NCBI GenBank assembly: GCA_031763025.1
Contig: JASSKH010000019.1
Coordinates: 9,464,250-9,528,249 of the forward strand
Origin: Macrocystis pyrifera
Lineage: Eukaryota > Sar > Phaeophyceae > Laminariales > Laminariaceae
Direction of reading: 5' to 3'
Length of the DNA stretch: 64,000 nt
Shown here piece after piece: positions 9,904 to 20,884 of this stretch. The translations under genes were made by a program, and so were the position numbers. The notes below the pieces were generated by a model. It was not told the DNA's origin. It did no database searches and saw only the letters and a program-made list of their open reading frames with translations. Within the stretch, counting starts at the first letter, position 1. Every line of letters starts with the position of its first letter.

Positions 9904-12200
9904 CTATGTCAAACGCCAAGAACCTTCGTTGTTGGCCCCACTCACGTCCCGAAACGAAGATGTAATTACTAATCCCCGCGGATCCTGGGAAAGAGACTCC
10001 AGTTGCGGAGGACCAAATGTGTGTTCATGCCATTGCATCAACAGGGGAACCGGCGACGACTCCTGCCCGGTTTCGGGCGTCGTACTGCAGGACGAAAATA
10101 TCAAGAGGCCGTGCCCAGTATTTCGTTCCACCAATCCCCGCCCTGTTACTTCGGGATGATTCACATCTTGAGGCATGGCAGATGCACTACCCCGACTGCC
10201 AGGTGCCAGGATGAGTGATCTTGGTGTACCGTCACCTTCAACGTCGTCACTACTACCCGCGTAAATACCGTTGCGTTCGTTTTGTCCACTATCGCTTGAG
10301 GAAAACTCACTATCCAATAAATTGGATGCATTTCCTCGTCCCGCACGTGCTAGGCCCTCCCGAGGTACTTACAGCAGTGGAGAGGGATTACGCGCCGGAG
10401 TTGAGACCAAAGAACAGGCGTTTGAAGGGACGGGGGACGCGATCAGATCCGCGCTTGTCGGGTAGCAGTATTCACCTCTCCGGCCCAGATAGGCTCTGCC
10501 CATGCCGATTCGCACCCCCTATAACCACACAGTCCGCGGCTCCACCGGAACTGCAGCGCCACCGTAACCTTGGTGATATTGGTTTACGATGTGTGCCGCG
10601 GCTACAGGAGAGGGATTGTTGTCTTCAACCACGTTACCCCCCAATCTAAGCACCCGTGCGCACCCACGCTCCGCATCGCCTGTTTCGGTAATGGCCACGC
10701 TCATGGACCCTGTATCTTCCTTGCGGACAAATATACGTATTGCGGGGGGTGCTGTGGTACTGGTTGCCGCCGTCGCAGACATGGAAACCGCGCGGATTAT
10801 CTCGTCTCGGTTGTAGACGTCCATGCCAATGCTTGATCGCAAGCAGAGCCACCACGCAACACCGATGGATATCAACACAACGAGAAAGGCCAACAACACC
10901 AACGCTTTCCCGTCGACCTTCACGTTGTCGTTAGTGGGGTGCTCCCCGAATGGCTCCGCTCGCATGACCTCGCCGTCATTATAGGTTCCATTTTCACTGT
11001 ACATGCGGACCAACTCGAAGCTGTATTCGCCAGACGGCTTGCCATGCACGCTTCCGGTGGCCTTTGCCCCCGAAAGACACACGGTAGTCGCTATGTGAAA
11101 CTCGTGTCTTAGGTAAATGAGATCGTCGTCTTGAGGAATGGGGTCCGAACAGAGTGCAGAAAGCTGGGGCAAGTGCTGCTCTCCTCCGCGAAGAGGTAGA
11201 CCTCTCCGTCGGTTTCGTTGGGAATAAGCGTGGGCGGGGTTGTTGTTCTGTTGTACGTTCCCAGCGCAGGCCCGTTATCGCACTCGACGCCACCACCCCA
11301 GTGAACGCCCCCTTTCGTGATGCTCACATGTTCAGGCTGTGTTTCGGCCCTGCAATGAAATCCTCTTTAGCGTGATCGCGCTGTCCTCACCGCGGCGATA
11401 GTGCAACTCGGTTTACGCGCCGTTCGTGCATTTGGACCAGAGTGCGACTTTGATGCTACCCTCCACGTAGCCCGGGCGACATATTTCCTTGTCAATGATA
11501 GTGTACGTAGACGACGCGGAATTCTCGTAGACTTTCGTCAAACTTTCCCAACGCCGTTCGAAGTGAAAGACCTCCTCCGACTCCACCTGCCAACACGCAT
11601 GTAGAGCATCGCGAGGAAAAATCGTTGACGGAAACGAACGGAGTTAAGGTGGTGTTGAGTCCACTCATCTTATCCGGCGCCATGTTCAAAGCCTGCATGT
11701 GGTTCGTCGTCTGTATGCCCTGGTCTCGTGAGCAAAGATAAACAGCTGCATATTCGTCGAGACATGGAGGTATGTGTGGTTCCATGAGCGCGAAGGACCG
11801 ACCCACGTTCCAAGTGATGGTGCTGTCGTTCTCTGTTTTGCTTGATATCGAGAGTGATCGATGGAGAATGTCCGCATCACCCTTGAGGTAGACCAGGTCC
11901 ATTGACTGTTCCAGACGTCAGGAAACCAGTGAAAACACCGCCAGGAGCACGGTTATGATTCGGGCCGTATACCACTTTCCGCGCACTCCGAAAAACTGGA
12001 CCAGCATGGGGTAATTGGTCAGCTCCACTGATTGGCGCGTCTCGATAGCCCGCCACGCGCGGTAGGCTCTCACCTTCTTATACGCGGACTACAGCTGGGT
12101 GCAAGAAATAGGCGATGAAGATGAATGACACACCTGTGGCTGAAGTACCGTCTACACGATGGGTATCGATATAAACTTCATCGGTAAAAACATTGACCAT
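9904..12200 (-). pseudogene. Pseudogene of three-pass membrane glycoprotein (paralogue of 54895-56962)
   Basis: Reading the minus strand from the ATG at 12200, the same protein order is recovered as in the intact gene at 54.9 kb. It has an N-terminal segment with GVSFIFIAYFLHP, then ELTNYPML, GKW-TARIITVLLAVFSL and SMDLVY. Past an intron (11587-11806) come ICRPGYVEGSIKVALWSK, EESSTCPSFLHS, EFHIATTV, a membrane span and CLRSSIGMDVYNRDEIIRAVSMSA. The tail ends near 9904. It is broken by a frameshift after FLHP, a TGA replacing the Trp after SLVS in membrane span 2, in-frame stops in the ectodomain near 11408 and downstream, a 1-nt shift at about 11150, and stops after TVWL and after SPLL in the tail. 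Because the intron is kept at the equivalent position, the copy arose by DNA duplication rather than by retroposition. The function of the family is not recognised. Confidence 0.85.
11587..11806 (-). other. Retained intron in the membrane-protein pseudogene
   Basis: On the minus strand the donor GTGGGT follows the codons TITWN, and the acceptor TGTTGGCAG precedes GTGGAGTCGG. This is the same position and phase 0 as the intron of the intact paralogue, whose donor follows EIWQ and whose acceptor precedes GTGAAACC. Length 220 bp, against 187 bp in the intact gene. Confidence 0.7.
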
Positions 12201-14910
12201 GGTGATGCCGCGGAACTGTGTGCGCTACAATTTCCCTTGCCGTCTAAAGTTCCGTCGGTTCTGTTCATCGCGCTGTTTCTACGTGCATTAGTAGTGTCGG
12301 TGCAGATGGTGTGGTTCCGGCAGAGGGAACGATGAAAAGTTGTAAACCTAGTTTAGTTTTCGTAGACTTCACCGGCGCGGGGTGGCGCCTCCCGTCCGCC
12401 CTTGTGTCTCGCTCTGAACGGTGGGCTTGAAAAACTCGATATTTCGGCCCGTTCGAGGGATCTGCAACGAATCATTTTGAGGGGCAGCAATATTTCGAGC
12501 AAGTACGCGGGAGGGATTCAAGTCCAGAATTGTATTAATCATGATACCCTGTTCGGCTGTCTGTGCTAAAGGCGGTGCCAAATGTTCAGTGTTGGAATCT
12601 GTCGGAACGGAGATATATTTAAGTCACTTACGACTCGCTGTGAGGACTTCATCACAGGCGAATGCAAGTTTCTAAGTCAATCACGCTGACTACAATGCGT
12701 CAACAGCTCGTCATCTGCGCGGAACCCGCTTGCGCTGAAATGTGGCCTTCAAGAGCCGCGCGCTGTGAGTCACAAGCGAAAAACAAAGCGAAAGACCTGA
12801 TAACCCGAGGCTTGCGAGCGTGCCGCGTTTATTCCGGTACGCATCTCTGGGTCGAGCGCTTCACCCGGACGGACGGGAGGAGAGGCTCCTCTAACACACT
12901 GAATGAAGTGTGATATGTCATGTTGGAAACGGTTGATTGTCTCTTGATTACTGGAGCTATTTTTGACAAGAAACAAACGCTTCTGGCATTCGTAACCGCA
13001 AGGCCAAAAACGAAATAGACAAGCCGCGTGAATGAATAAACCGCAGGGCAACCATAATAACAGGAACCGGACCCAGGCAAAGAATTAGAGTAAGGTTACA
13101 TCGTCTGCACGGGTCAAACACGACCAAAACCAAGGTAACTACGGCGTCCGTTGAATAATTCTAGTTTACTGAATTGATACGTTGCGTCTACTGTATTTGA
13201 ATTAGTACAACGAGCGATCGAGAACTCGATGCGGGACGCTTATTACTCCAAGCGCATGGCGCTCAATCTCCAATGGTGTCTCTTCAGGGCGAACATGTGC
13301 ACGCGTCGCCTGATGCAACTAAACGATTGTGTTTTCCAGGATATGATAAGGGGCGCGGGTTAGGAAGGGGTTCAACCGCTTAGAACTTGAGAGAAATACA
13401 AACGCGATGTGACGGTTGCATCACAGTATCGACCACATGAGGAAATCCGTGTTGGAAGGGTAGTGTATGAGTCCACAATCGCTGTACGTATACGGCACGT
13501 GCGCATCATGGCGGTACACAATCGTGTACCACCGCACGCTTTTCCCAGACGGCTTGACCAGACCACACTCACTCGCCGTCTGGTTGACCGCTGGATTACT
13601 TATTGATCCTAACCCGAACACGGTTGCTACGCTAACAAGCCCTAACTACTCGTAGCTGTCGTGCCGCCTGTCTCTGCGTCGATTGGATCATCCATATCCG
13701 CCTGTACATACACGCGTGCTTGGTATGTTATCGAGCCAATTGTTTGTTCAAGTTGTGAGTCTTCTCCTGCCAGCGCCGGATGTCCCAGTAATCTCTATGC
13801 ACTACAGTAAGACAGAGGCATGGGTCCGCTAACAAGAGACGTATCCTCGGTGATAAGGCGCATCACACCTCATTGCAGCAGAACGGAGGGAGCCCGCTCT
13901 TAGGAAATGCGGTCGTGGACAAGAAATTCTCCTGTGTTCTCACTATAAAACACGAAAATTCTGAAACTGCGCTCAGGGTCGTGTGTCACATAGCCGATAC
14001 CATGCTGACGTAGAAATACCCGAGAACGTCACGTGCTCAACGGTGGCATCAAAACACGATATTGGGCTTCGACAGCAAATCGGCGTTTTTGTTGCTGTTG
14101 GTTTACGAACGCCAGGCGCAATATTTGGTATCGCTAACCTTGATCATGGGGTATTATCTAGGATTGGATGTAATACTCGCCGCAGGGCTTGTTTTTCGAT
14201 TTTTTCTCTACTTTCCCCAAAGAAGGGGCCCTGTGTAGACATTTTCCCCTCGTAATCGTTTTCATTTCAAATATACCGGATACGAGAGTTCTTCTATGCC
14301 TTATGTAGTATAGGTGTCCAGACATTCAAATAATCGGTGATGCTTCTATCTATTGGAGAGACCGTTCCCGCGTTGTAAAGATATGTATATGTCAACATTC
14401 CAATCGATTCCAAACCTTCTAACTGCTGTCAAAAGCAATGGTTAGAGTTCTGTAGCGTTAGGGTCAGACGGACAAACTGTACGTGTCATAAAGATTGTGG
14501 ATATCCTGGAGACAGAAGCTCTTACGAACGCAGCCGGAGTGTGTAGCCGTCCCCTGAGGGTAACTTCCACCAGATCACTGTGATACTACACAGACTGCAG
14601 TGCACTAAATATGTATATATTTTTTCAGTCAGGTCGGAACGTTCGCTCCGAGCGGCGAAATCAAATATTGACCACATTCCTCGGCACATTGGCAATGTAT
14701 ACTAGTATTTTGTCCTTTATTCCAGTAGAAGAGTTCGTTGTCCATTTCTTCGACACTATGTTTACAGCAGACTGCAGTCCCGTGTACGATATGAAGGGGC
14801 TCTCAACCCTAACCGTCATGTTAAACAATCACAGTTGGTTCATATGGTCTGATTGGACCAAGGTTACACCTACAGCAGTCGCTCTGCATGCTGGTACATT
14901 AATCAATGAG
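12201..14910. other. No gene recognised
   Basis: Includes the 5' flank of the minus-strand pseudogene. ORFs are short and overlap on both strands. The 106-codon plus ORF at 14611-14931 runs into the LINE fragment that follows and has no recognised domain. No repeat structure was found by eye. Confidence 0.35.
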
Positions 14911-15918
14911 CGATTTTACCCAGTCGAGTAATGTTCTGGACGATGGATGGTGGGGAGAACCCGAGACCTGGCGGATAGTTTGAAGATTGGCATAGTTGGC
15001 AAGTCCAAGACCTTAGTTGTGAGTTCCGAGCCGCCGACGGGTCAACGCAACTTGCCCCCTGAGTGTTTGGAGTTGAGACCGGGGTGAGGCCCACTGCAAC
15101 AGAAAAGGCGGGGATGTGGTACCGGGGGTCGTCAGAGCACACGAACGGTTCATGGTGAGGAGGCACGAGAATGAGGCAGAGCTGAGTAGGCAACGCCGCG
15201 GATCCGCCGTTAGTGGTGTCCATGGGAGTGAGGGAAGAGGGATAACAAGATCAGGAGTGGAAGAAAACCGAAGCAAGGGAACGCGGGGAGGGGAGGGAAC
15301 ACGAAAAGCAGTTGAAGGGAAACCGTGATGGACGAAAGTACGAAGGAGACGGCAGGCAGGGTAGCAAGGCACCAGGCCGACTAGCAAGTAGAACATGCCT
15401 AACAGTATGCTGCTCGTGACACCAACTAACTGGCGCAACTGGCACGAACGTGGTGTTCTGTTTTTTCTTTTTTCTTTTTTGCGCTTGATACTCTGTGATT
15501 TTCATTTTGTTTCAGTGCTTTTTCCTTTGTTCTATTGAATAGGGGTCGTGTGGTGTGGGTGGATGACGAGCCGTCTTTACTTGTTTTATATCGTCTGAGG
15601 CCGAGAGGCGGGGCACAGTTTATGAACACAGGACGGAGACGGCAGACATGATGGCAAGGTCCCAGGTGGGATAGAAGGGAGAACCTGGTTACCTATGCCA
15701 CTCATACCATATACTGCTGTCGCTACCTGGAGGGTGCTTTGTGCTTCGGTTTGCGTGTTGCTTTCCCTTGACTCTTTGTCTTACTCTCTATATAAGTATA
15801 GTGGTATTTTTGATCTCTTCCGTAGTTTTGTTCACGTGCGACACTTTGTTTTTCTTACTCTGTCCTTGCTCTTTTTGGATTTGTTTACTGAACGAAATAT
15901 TCCCGTTCAATATCGAAT
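14911..15918 (+). mobile_element. LINE 3' fragment (copy A), 5'-truncated
   Basis: From TTACCCAG near 14917 the sequence follows the 3' half of the LINE at 28.9-29.9 kb: the ORF2 C-terminal part (GTGGGGAGAACCCGAGACC, GAACGGTTCATGGTGAGG), the GTGGCGTGGGTGGATGACGA block near 15550 and the CTACCTGGAG block near 15728. The reading frame is broken by many indels. The copy ends abruptly at a TA-flanked miniature element. 5' truncation is typical of target-primed reverse transcription. Confidence 0.8.
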
Positions 15919-15919
15919 A

Positions 15920-16031
15920 CTATTTACGGGGGACCATAGTAAATAGAACCTAATATTGTGACTCAGAAGAAGCAAATATGTAGTATTTTGTGTATACCCT
16001 AGGTCCTGTATAATATGGCCCCCCGTAATAG
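15920..16031. mobile_element. TA-flanked miniature inverted-repeat element, copy 2
   Basis: 112 bp. The left end CTATTTACGGGGG with CCATAGTAAATAGAACC pairs with the right end AGGTCCTGTATAATATGG and CCCCCCGTAATAG. It belongs to the same family as 8708-8818, with more mismatches between its arms, and sits at the end of LINE copy A. Confidence 0.75.
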
Positions 16032-16184
16032 TGCACAGTTTCGTATCGTACACGAAGAACCTCAACCATTGAGGCGACAAAAATACTCGCTACACCTCCA
16101 TTCACAGATGAGCAGACAGCGCCGCGCATCCGCCGTGGGTAGTGTCCAAGGGAACGGAACAGGGTTCTACACTATTTGACCTTG

Positions 16185-16400
16185 TCGTGGGCATGCCGTG
16201 GCATTGCCATGGTACCGCCCATGGCATACCATGGCATCACCACGGCATACCATGGTGTGGCAATAGATTCCATGGCACGCCGTGGGGGTTGCCATGACAT
16301 GCCATGGGTAGTACCATGGCAACCCCCGCAGCTACCGCCACGGCGCTCCATGGCAACCCCACGGAATGTCATGGCAACCCCAACGGTACCCCAATGTCCT
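16185..16400. repeat. CCATGGCA palindrome tract
   Basis: Dense variants of TGCCATGGCA, ACCATGGCAT and CCACGGCAT recur every 10-25 bp across about 215 bp, forming the left arm of the hAT-like element. The other copy (22.9 kb) has shorter, simpler arms, so this arm has probably grown by local duplication. Confidence 0.65.
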
Positions 16401-16408
16401 CGGCACCT

Positions 16409-16480
16409 AGGTTAGGGTTAGGGGTTTGGGGTTAGGGTTAGGGTTAGGGTTAGGGTGAGGGTTAGGGTTAGGGTTAAGGT
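16409..16480 (+). repeat. Interstitial TTAGGG array
   Basis: About eleven hexamers of TTAGGG on the plus strand, with a few variants (TTAGGGG, TTTGGGG, GTGAGGG, TTAAGG). The repeat lies inside a transposon-like element rather than at a chromosome end. Confidence 0.85.
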
Positions 16481-17354
16481 CCCATGGTATACCGTGGAGG
16501 TCCGTGGAGAGTTCCGTGGTATGCCGTGGAAAATTTTGCCGCAGGTGGTGCCACGGCATGCCACGGCATTATTGCGAAAAAAGACAATAATGTACATACC
16601 TCGAACGGAAGGAGGGGGGGCAACAGGAGGTGTGGTACAAAACCCGACCAAGGGAATGCGGAGAGGGGGGGGGGGCAGGAGTAAAAGGCAAACTGCAGTG
16701 GACGAAAGTAGGAAGGAGATGGCAGACAGGGTAGCCAGGTACCGGGCAGACTAGGAAGTAGAACATGTCTATACTACTCGTACCACCAACTGGTGCAGCT
16801 GGTGTGACCGTGGTCTTCCTTTGTCTTCTTTTTTCAATTATGTTTTGCGCTGATCTTCTGTGATTTTCCTTGTATTTCTTTCTCTTCCTTCCCTAAATTG
16901 ATAAGCCTTATTGAATGAGTCGTGTGGCGTGGGTGGATAACGAGCCTGCTTTGCTTGTTTCGTATTGTCTGACGCCGAGAGGCCGGACATAGTAGACGAT
17001 TGCTGGACGGAGGCGGCAGACAGGGTAGCAAAGAACCAGGCGGACCAGCAGGGAGAACCTGGCTGTGCTACTCGTACCACAAACTGCTGCCGCTACCTGG
17101 AGTATGCTTTGTGCTATAGTTAGCCTGTCATTTTTCCCTTGGTTCTTCGTCTAATCTGTTTACAAAAAGTGGTGTTTTTTTTTCCTTTTCCTTTATGTTT
17201 GCAGCACGTTCTGTTCAAGTGTCTGCCACATCCCCCGCGGGGGGGGCACCACAGTTTGTTTCCGATGTACATATTTTTCTTCTATCTTTTTCTCTTTCTA
17301 CTTGTCTTTTTTGTTTTTGATTTCTTTGTTTGTTTCGTTTCGTTTCTCTATTTC

Positions 17355-17495
17355 ATGGAATGTGTATGTTGTGCCTGTCATATCCAGTACGATGGCATGT
17401 CTTTGCATTGCCCACTGTGCTTATACTGCATACGTGGCAACGTAGTATCTCTGTGGCGTAGCTTTGTGACCACAGAACTTGGATACCTTCTATAA
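17355..17495 (+). CDS. LINE 3' mini-ORF, Cys-rich (copy B)
   Basis: Starts with ATG at 17355 and encodes 46 residues beginning MECVCCACHIQYDGMSLHC. Further cysteines (CPLC, then C) could form a small zinc-binding knuckle, but no family is recognised. The equivalent ORF is open in LINE copies C (29993-30112) and D (35636-35755, where ATG has become ACG) and, for the part present, in inverted copy E. In this copy the last codons and the stop lie at the edge of the inserted miniature element at 17491. Whether it is translated is unknown. Confidence 0.4.
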   Translation: MECVCCACHIQYDGMSLHCPLCLYCIRGNVVSLWRSFVTTELGYLL

Positions 17496-17599
17496 GGGGG
17501 GTCCATTGTTAACGGGACCAAATTTTGTTAGTAAAAAAAGGTAAATATAAAGTTTTTTATGTATACCATAAGTCTTATTAACTATGCACCCCCGTAATA
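17491..17599. mobile_element. TA-flanked miniature inverted-repeat element, copy 3
   Basis: 109 bp inserted in the 3' end of LINE copy B, between the CACAGAACTT block and the GAAGAATCGGCACGG block that are contiguous in copy C. Left end TATAAGGGGGG, then CCATTGTTAACGGGACC. Right end ATTAACTATGCACCCCCGTAATA. The termini carry TA, as in the other copies. Confidence 0.75.
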
Positions 17600-18004
17600 G
17601 GATTGAAGAATCGGCACGGACACTGGTTGTGCTGGATGTCGACGGCTACGCGTAGAAAGAACGGTTTAATGTGAAAACACACACACATTGAGATCGACCA
17701 GAATATCACGGACATTCTGATACAAATTGGCGAAGTGGGAGAACTTCGTTTGATAATCCGCTCAGCCGGGAACACACGCACGCGAGAAAGCCCACACGCA
17801 CTTGAGCAAATGTGTAATTTTCTGTTTTTTTTTTTCCGCTTATCCCATGTATATTGTCACATTCAAGCTTCTTCTCATTCATTATCACTCCCTATTATTA
17901 ATAATGTCAGTAGTCGACACTAAAATCGCGGGTCAAAAAGCAGGCCCTTCTCTCCCTTGCTCAGTGTGTGGGTGTGTTCTTTGCAATAGAGCGTTCTTAT
18001 TATC

Positions 18005-18290
18005 AATACCCGAGGAAGAATACGCACGGACACTGGTTGTGCTGAGTGTCGACGAGTGTAGAATGAACGGTTTAATGATTTTTAAGAACACAAACACAAC
18101 ATCCAGCACAACCACTGTCAGTGCTGATTCTTCAATCCCAGAGAGATACAAAACTATTACTTGTAGACATCTGCAGGTAATACTGCTTGAATTTCGTTGC
18201 TCATTTTGATATACGTATTAATAGTATTAGTAGGGAATGCATCACGAAGTTCATCGTACTGGATATGACAGGCAGGACAAATAATAGATT
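18005..18290. mobile_element. Two LINE 3' ends in tail-to-tail orientation
   Basis: On the plus strand, 18005-18085 carries GCACGGACACTGGTTGTGCT through GGTTTAATG. After an ACAAACACAAC spacer the reverse complement of the same end begins: CCAGCACAACC, TGATTCTTCAATCCC and AGAGATACAAA run from about 18100 to 18150. Further left on the minus strand is the CCTGTCATATCCAGTACGATG block near 18265-18288. The inverted piece lacks the very last bases. The AC-rich spacer equals the tail of other copies. Confidence 0.65.
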
Positions 18291-18342
18291 GTATCAAAGG
18301 AGATAAGGGCTCATCTTTTCGAGGACCTTCGGTGCTTTCCAT
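18157..18342 (-). CDS. 61-aa ORF with CPAC motif, related to the LINE mini-ORF
   Basis: The minus-strand ORF starts at ATG 18342 and has 61 codons before TAA. It contains IICPACHIQYDELRDAF, matching CACHIQYDGM of the LINE copy B mini-ORF in protein and in about 20 contiguous bases. Its N-terminal 26 residues and C-terminal part do not match the LINE. It ends just before the inverted LINE 3' block. It may be an alternative version of the mini-ORF or a captured exon; neither can be proved here. Confidence 0.35.
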   Translation of the reverse strand: MESTEGPRKDEPLSPLIQSIICPACHIQYDELRDAFPTNTINTYIKMSNEIQAVLPADVYK

Positions 18343-18349
18343 TTGATTT

Positions 18350-19988
18350 GATTTTCTTCTAATTTATTTTCCACGTGATTGGCCGAAGAGTGAATCGCCA
18401 GGCAGAATTCGAAGGGGTAATTTAGAAAAATTCAATTTGAGTGAAAAGTCTTTCGGGACTTTTTTCGTGTGATTTTTTAGATTTCAATTTCGAATGTACA
18501 AGTTGATCAGCCTTCATGTATCAATTCCATGGTGCGTCAACACCCCCGCTATACTCGTAGTCTGCGGTGATTCATGGGCGCTTCGGTGACCACGGTCGAG
18601 GCGATAAAACCCGAACATCAACAACAGGCGACCGGAGCAATACCCGCGCCCACGGCCACAGACTATAGCACATCGTACACCGGCGGTGGCGCCTCAAAAT
18701 AAATCATGGCGGCCGCAAGCCTATTTTTTCGGCCTGCTCAGTCGGCCAACCATCATGAACACGGAGCAAACGTGGTAAACCACAGAGGATACGCTCGAGA
18801 CCTCGATAGCTGCATCACCGTAGCTGTTCCGCGCGTGGCGATTGAGGGCTCCCTCCGCCCACCCAACACACCTTGAGAGTGAATACTTCCTATCCTGAGC
18901 CAATAAAAAAATAATAATGCTGGAGGCGGCGCGCACGCGACAACTTCGCTCTCGTCTACGTCCGTCGCTGTTTGTCGGCTGGGCGTTGTGTGACGCGGTG
19001 CGTTATTCCAGGTTGTTTCGAATTCCTTTTTGTTTGACAACGAATGCACCGTTTCCCGATACAAACACGTTTTTTTTCGATATCTAATTAAAATTAGTTG
19101 AAATTGAAATTTTATTTCTAAATGACGAAATTTAGCGTTCCCCGTTTATATGGTCCCTGATCATATCGTAAATAACAAAACGAAACAGAACAAAAAATAA
19201 GAAAAAAGGGTCGTGGCCCCAGAATGAGATGTAGCAGGCAGCAGCAAAAGGAAATTAGACAATACCACTACTCAGAAACAGGGCAAGACTGAAAACCTAA
19301 GGAAATAACACGCAAACCAATGCACGACGAAACACAAGTTTGTCGTGCTATTTTATATGAAGATAAAAAACGTCACTATTAATAGTCTTACTTTCTTTCT
19401 TCGTCGACTGGCGTCGAATTTGGCATCGAACACGCCAGTCGCTTTCTATAGAGTCGAATAGGTTCAAAGATCAGAACCCCTTTGTAGGGCTCGAAACGAT
19501 CAAGGTGATACTTGGTGGAGATAGTCCTGATGTCTGGAGCAGAAAGATCAACGTTGTAGGTATCGTTGCCCAATACGCCACCCATCAAGTCATAGCATCA
19601 TGAACAACATTCGATTCGATTCGCACTTGTTTTTCACGTACCAGAAAATAAAGTGTGTCAACATTGTTTTTCTGAATCTGGGGGGAGACGAAAAGCAGTG
19701 GCGTTCGACCTTCGAAGTTTCGAGGCCAACCTCTAGACCATCGGGGCGACTGTCAACTTATTATATCAATATCCACAAGCAATTACTATCATCTGTAGTC
19801 TCGTTGTTATTGAAGTGACCTCAGAGTTTCTGCTGCGTTTTTTTAAAGTCTCCAACTCGCGTCATTGATTACGATAGCTGTACTGTTTGTTGGTGTACAC
19901 TACGTTTGGTCCACATCTTGCAGCAAACAAAGTGTGACAAGCTGTAATAGGTATAACGAACAGCGGGAACGGAGCAGCCGTGTACTGC
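18350..19988. other. No gene recognised; AT-rich stretch
   Basis: 18370-18520 and 19070-19400 are AT-rich. One hairpin, AAAAGTC-TTTCGG-GACTTTT, lies at about 18441-18460. ORFs are short. The 72-codon plus ORF at 19600-19818 has no recognised features. Confidence 0.4.
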
Positions 19989-19989
19989 T

Positions 19990-19999
19990 AGTCGTCGTC

Positions 20000-20036
<37 letters not shown>

Positions 20037-20055
20037 CAGTAGTAGTAGTAGTAGT

Positions 20056-20090
<35 letters not shown>

Positions 20091-20147
20091 TAGCAGTAGT
20101 AGCAGTATTAGCAGTAGTAGTAGTAGTAGTAGCAGTAGTAGTAATAA

Positions 20148-20180
<33 letters not shown>

Positions 20181-20205
20181 CAGTAGTAGCAATGGTAGTG
20201 GTGGT

Positions 20206-20299
<94 letters not shown>
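19990..20299 (+). repeat. (TAG)n microsatellite with CAG variants
   Basis: About 310 bp of trinucleotide repeat, mostly TAG with TCG at the start and CAG, TAA and TGG variants in the middle; the last 90 bp are pure TAG. It produces spurious poly-Val, poly-Leu and poly-Thr ORFs on both strands, which are ignored. Confidence 0.95.
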
Positions 20300-20884
20300 A
20301 TGAGGCCCTCGCCACGATGATAGTGGCTGCGAATAGATTGCTTCAGCTGCAGTAAGGCCAGACTCATCTTTTTTCGGAGCCGCCCACATGACGGTGATCA
20401 CGTCCGCAGCACTGGACCCTTCTCCCCCAACTTGATATTCAAGATTTTCACACATACATGTCTCTCGCCCTCGAGTGTCGTACATTAGGCTATCATTAGG
20501 AGGCATTATATTCTAGACACGAGGCGGCTGTCGTTCGCGCCCTCAACCAAGCCGCACGAGTATCGTCGCCTATAGCCAGTCGCGGTCGGTTCTTGGTTGC
20601 CCTTTTTGATGTTGAATTACCTTTAACCACGTTACTGCTTGCGGCAGCGGAAGCAGTGCGCCGACGGCCCCAGAAGTGTGGAGTGCTACTGCAGTACAGA
20701 CAGCTAGTAGCTGCCGGTGGCTGCCTGGCATAGAATAACAGCTTGAAAAAGGGCAAATCAAAGCGTTCCTGACTTTTGCCCTTATTTTCGTCCATAATAT
20801 GAATCAATAGTTAGTTGTTGTTTTTAGCAAGCATCACGTGTTTTCTCCGGCTCAACTGGTAGGAATCTTTCTGTCAGCGACCTT
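20300..20884. other. No gene recognised
   Basis: Flank of the TAG microsatellite. Overlapping short ORFs on the minus strand (20496-20807) show no domain. Confidence 0.35.

Larger units (their letters stand above)
16160..16602. mobile_element. hAT-like miniature element with telomeric-repeat core (copy 1)
   Basis: The element interrupts LINE copy B and is bounded by an exact 8-bp target duplication GAACGGAA (16152-16159 and 16603-16610). It begins CAGGGTTCTACACTATTTG and ends GACAATAATGTACATACCTC, the reverse complement of a variant of the same terminus. CAGGG-type ends with 8-bp duplications are the hallmark of the hAT superfamily (established knowledge); assigning this element to hAT is inference. 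Inside are CCATGGCA palindromes (16185-16400), a TTAGGG array (16409-16480), and a right arm with CCGTGGAGG, TTTTGCCGCAGGTGG and GCCACGGCATGCC. No transposase is encoded. Confidence 0.8.
16105..17680 (+). mobile_element. LINE 3' fragment (copy B), interrupted by two insertions
   Basis: Matches the LINE at 29150-30190 in three pieces. 16105-16159 covers CGCCGCGCATCCGCCGTGGG. 16603-17490 covers the ORF2 end SRKEMADRVARYRAD with its stop at 16754, the GTGGCGTGGGTGGATAACGA block and the 3' mini-ORF. 17600-17680 is the terminal GCACGGACACTGG block ending in GGTTTAATGTG. The gaps are filled by a hAT-like element (16160-16602) and a TA-flanked element (17491-17599). The 3' tail passes into a short (AC)n run. 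Confidence 0.85.

Noticed and set aside
18441-18460. AAAAGTC-GACTTTT hairpin as a terminator or histone 3' stem-loop
   Set aside because: The stem is only 7 bp, the sequence does not match the histone stem-loop, and no gene ends there.
19865-20506. Poly-Val, poly-Thr, poly-Leu and poly-Tyr ORFs
   Set aside because: Products of the (TAG)n microsatellite.
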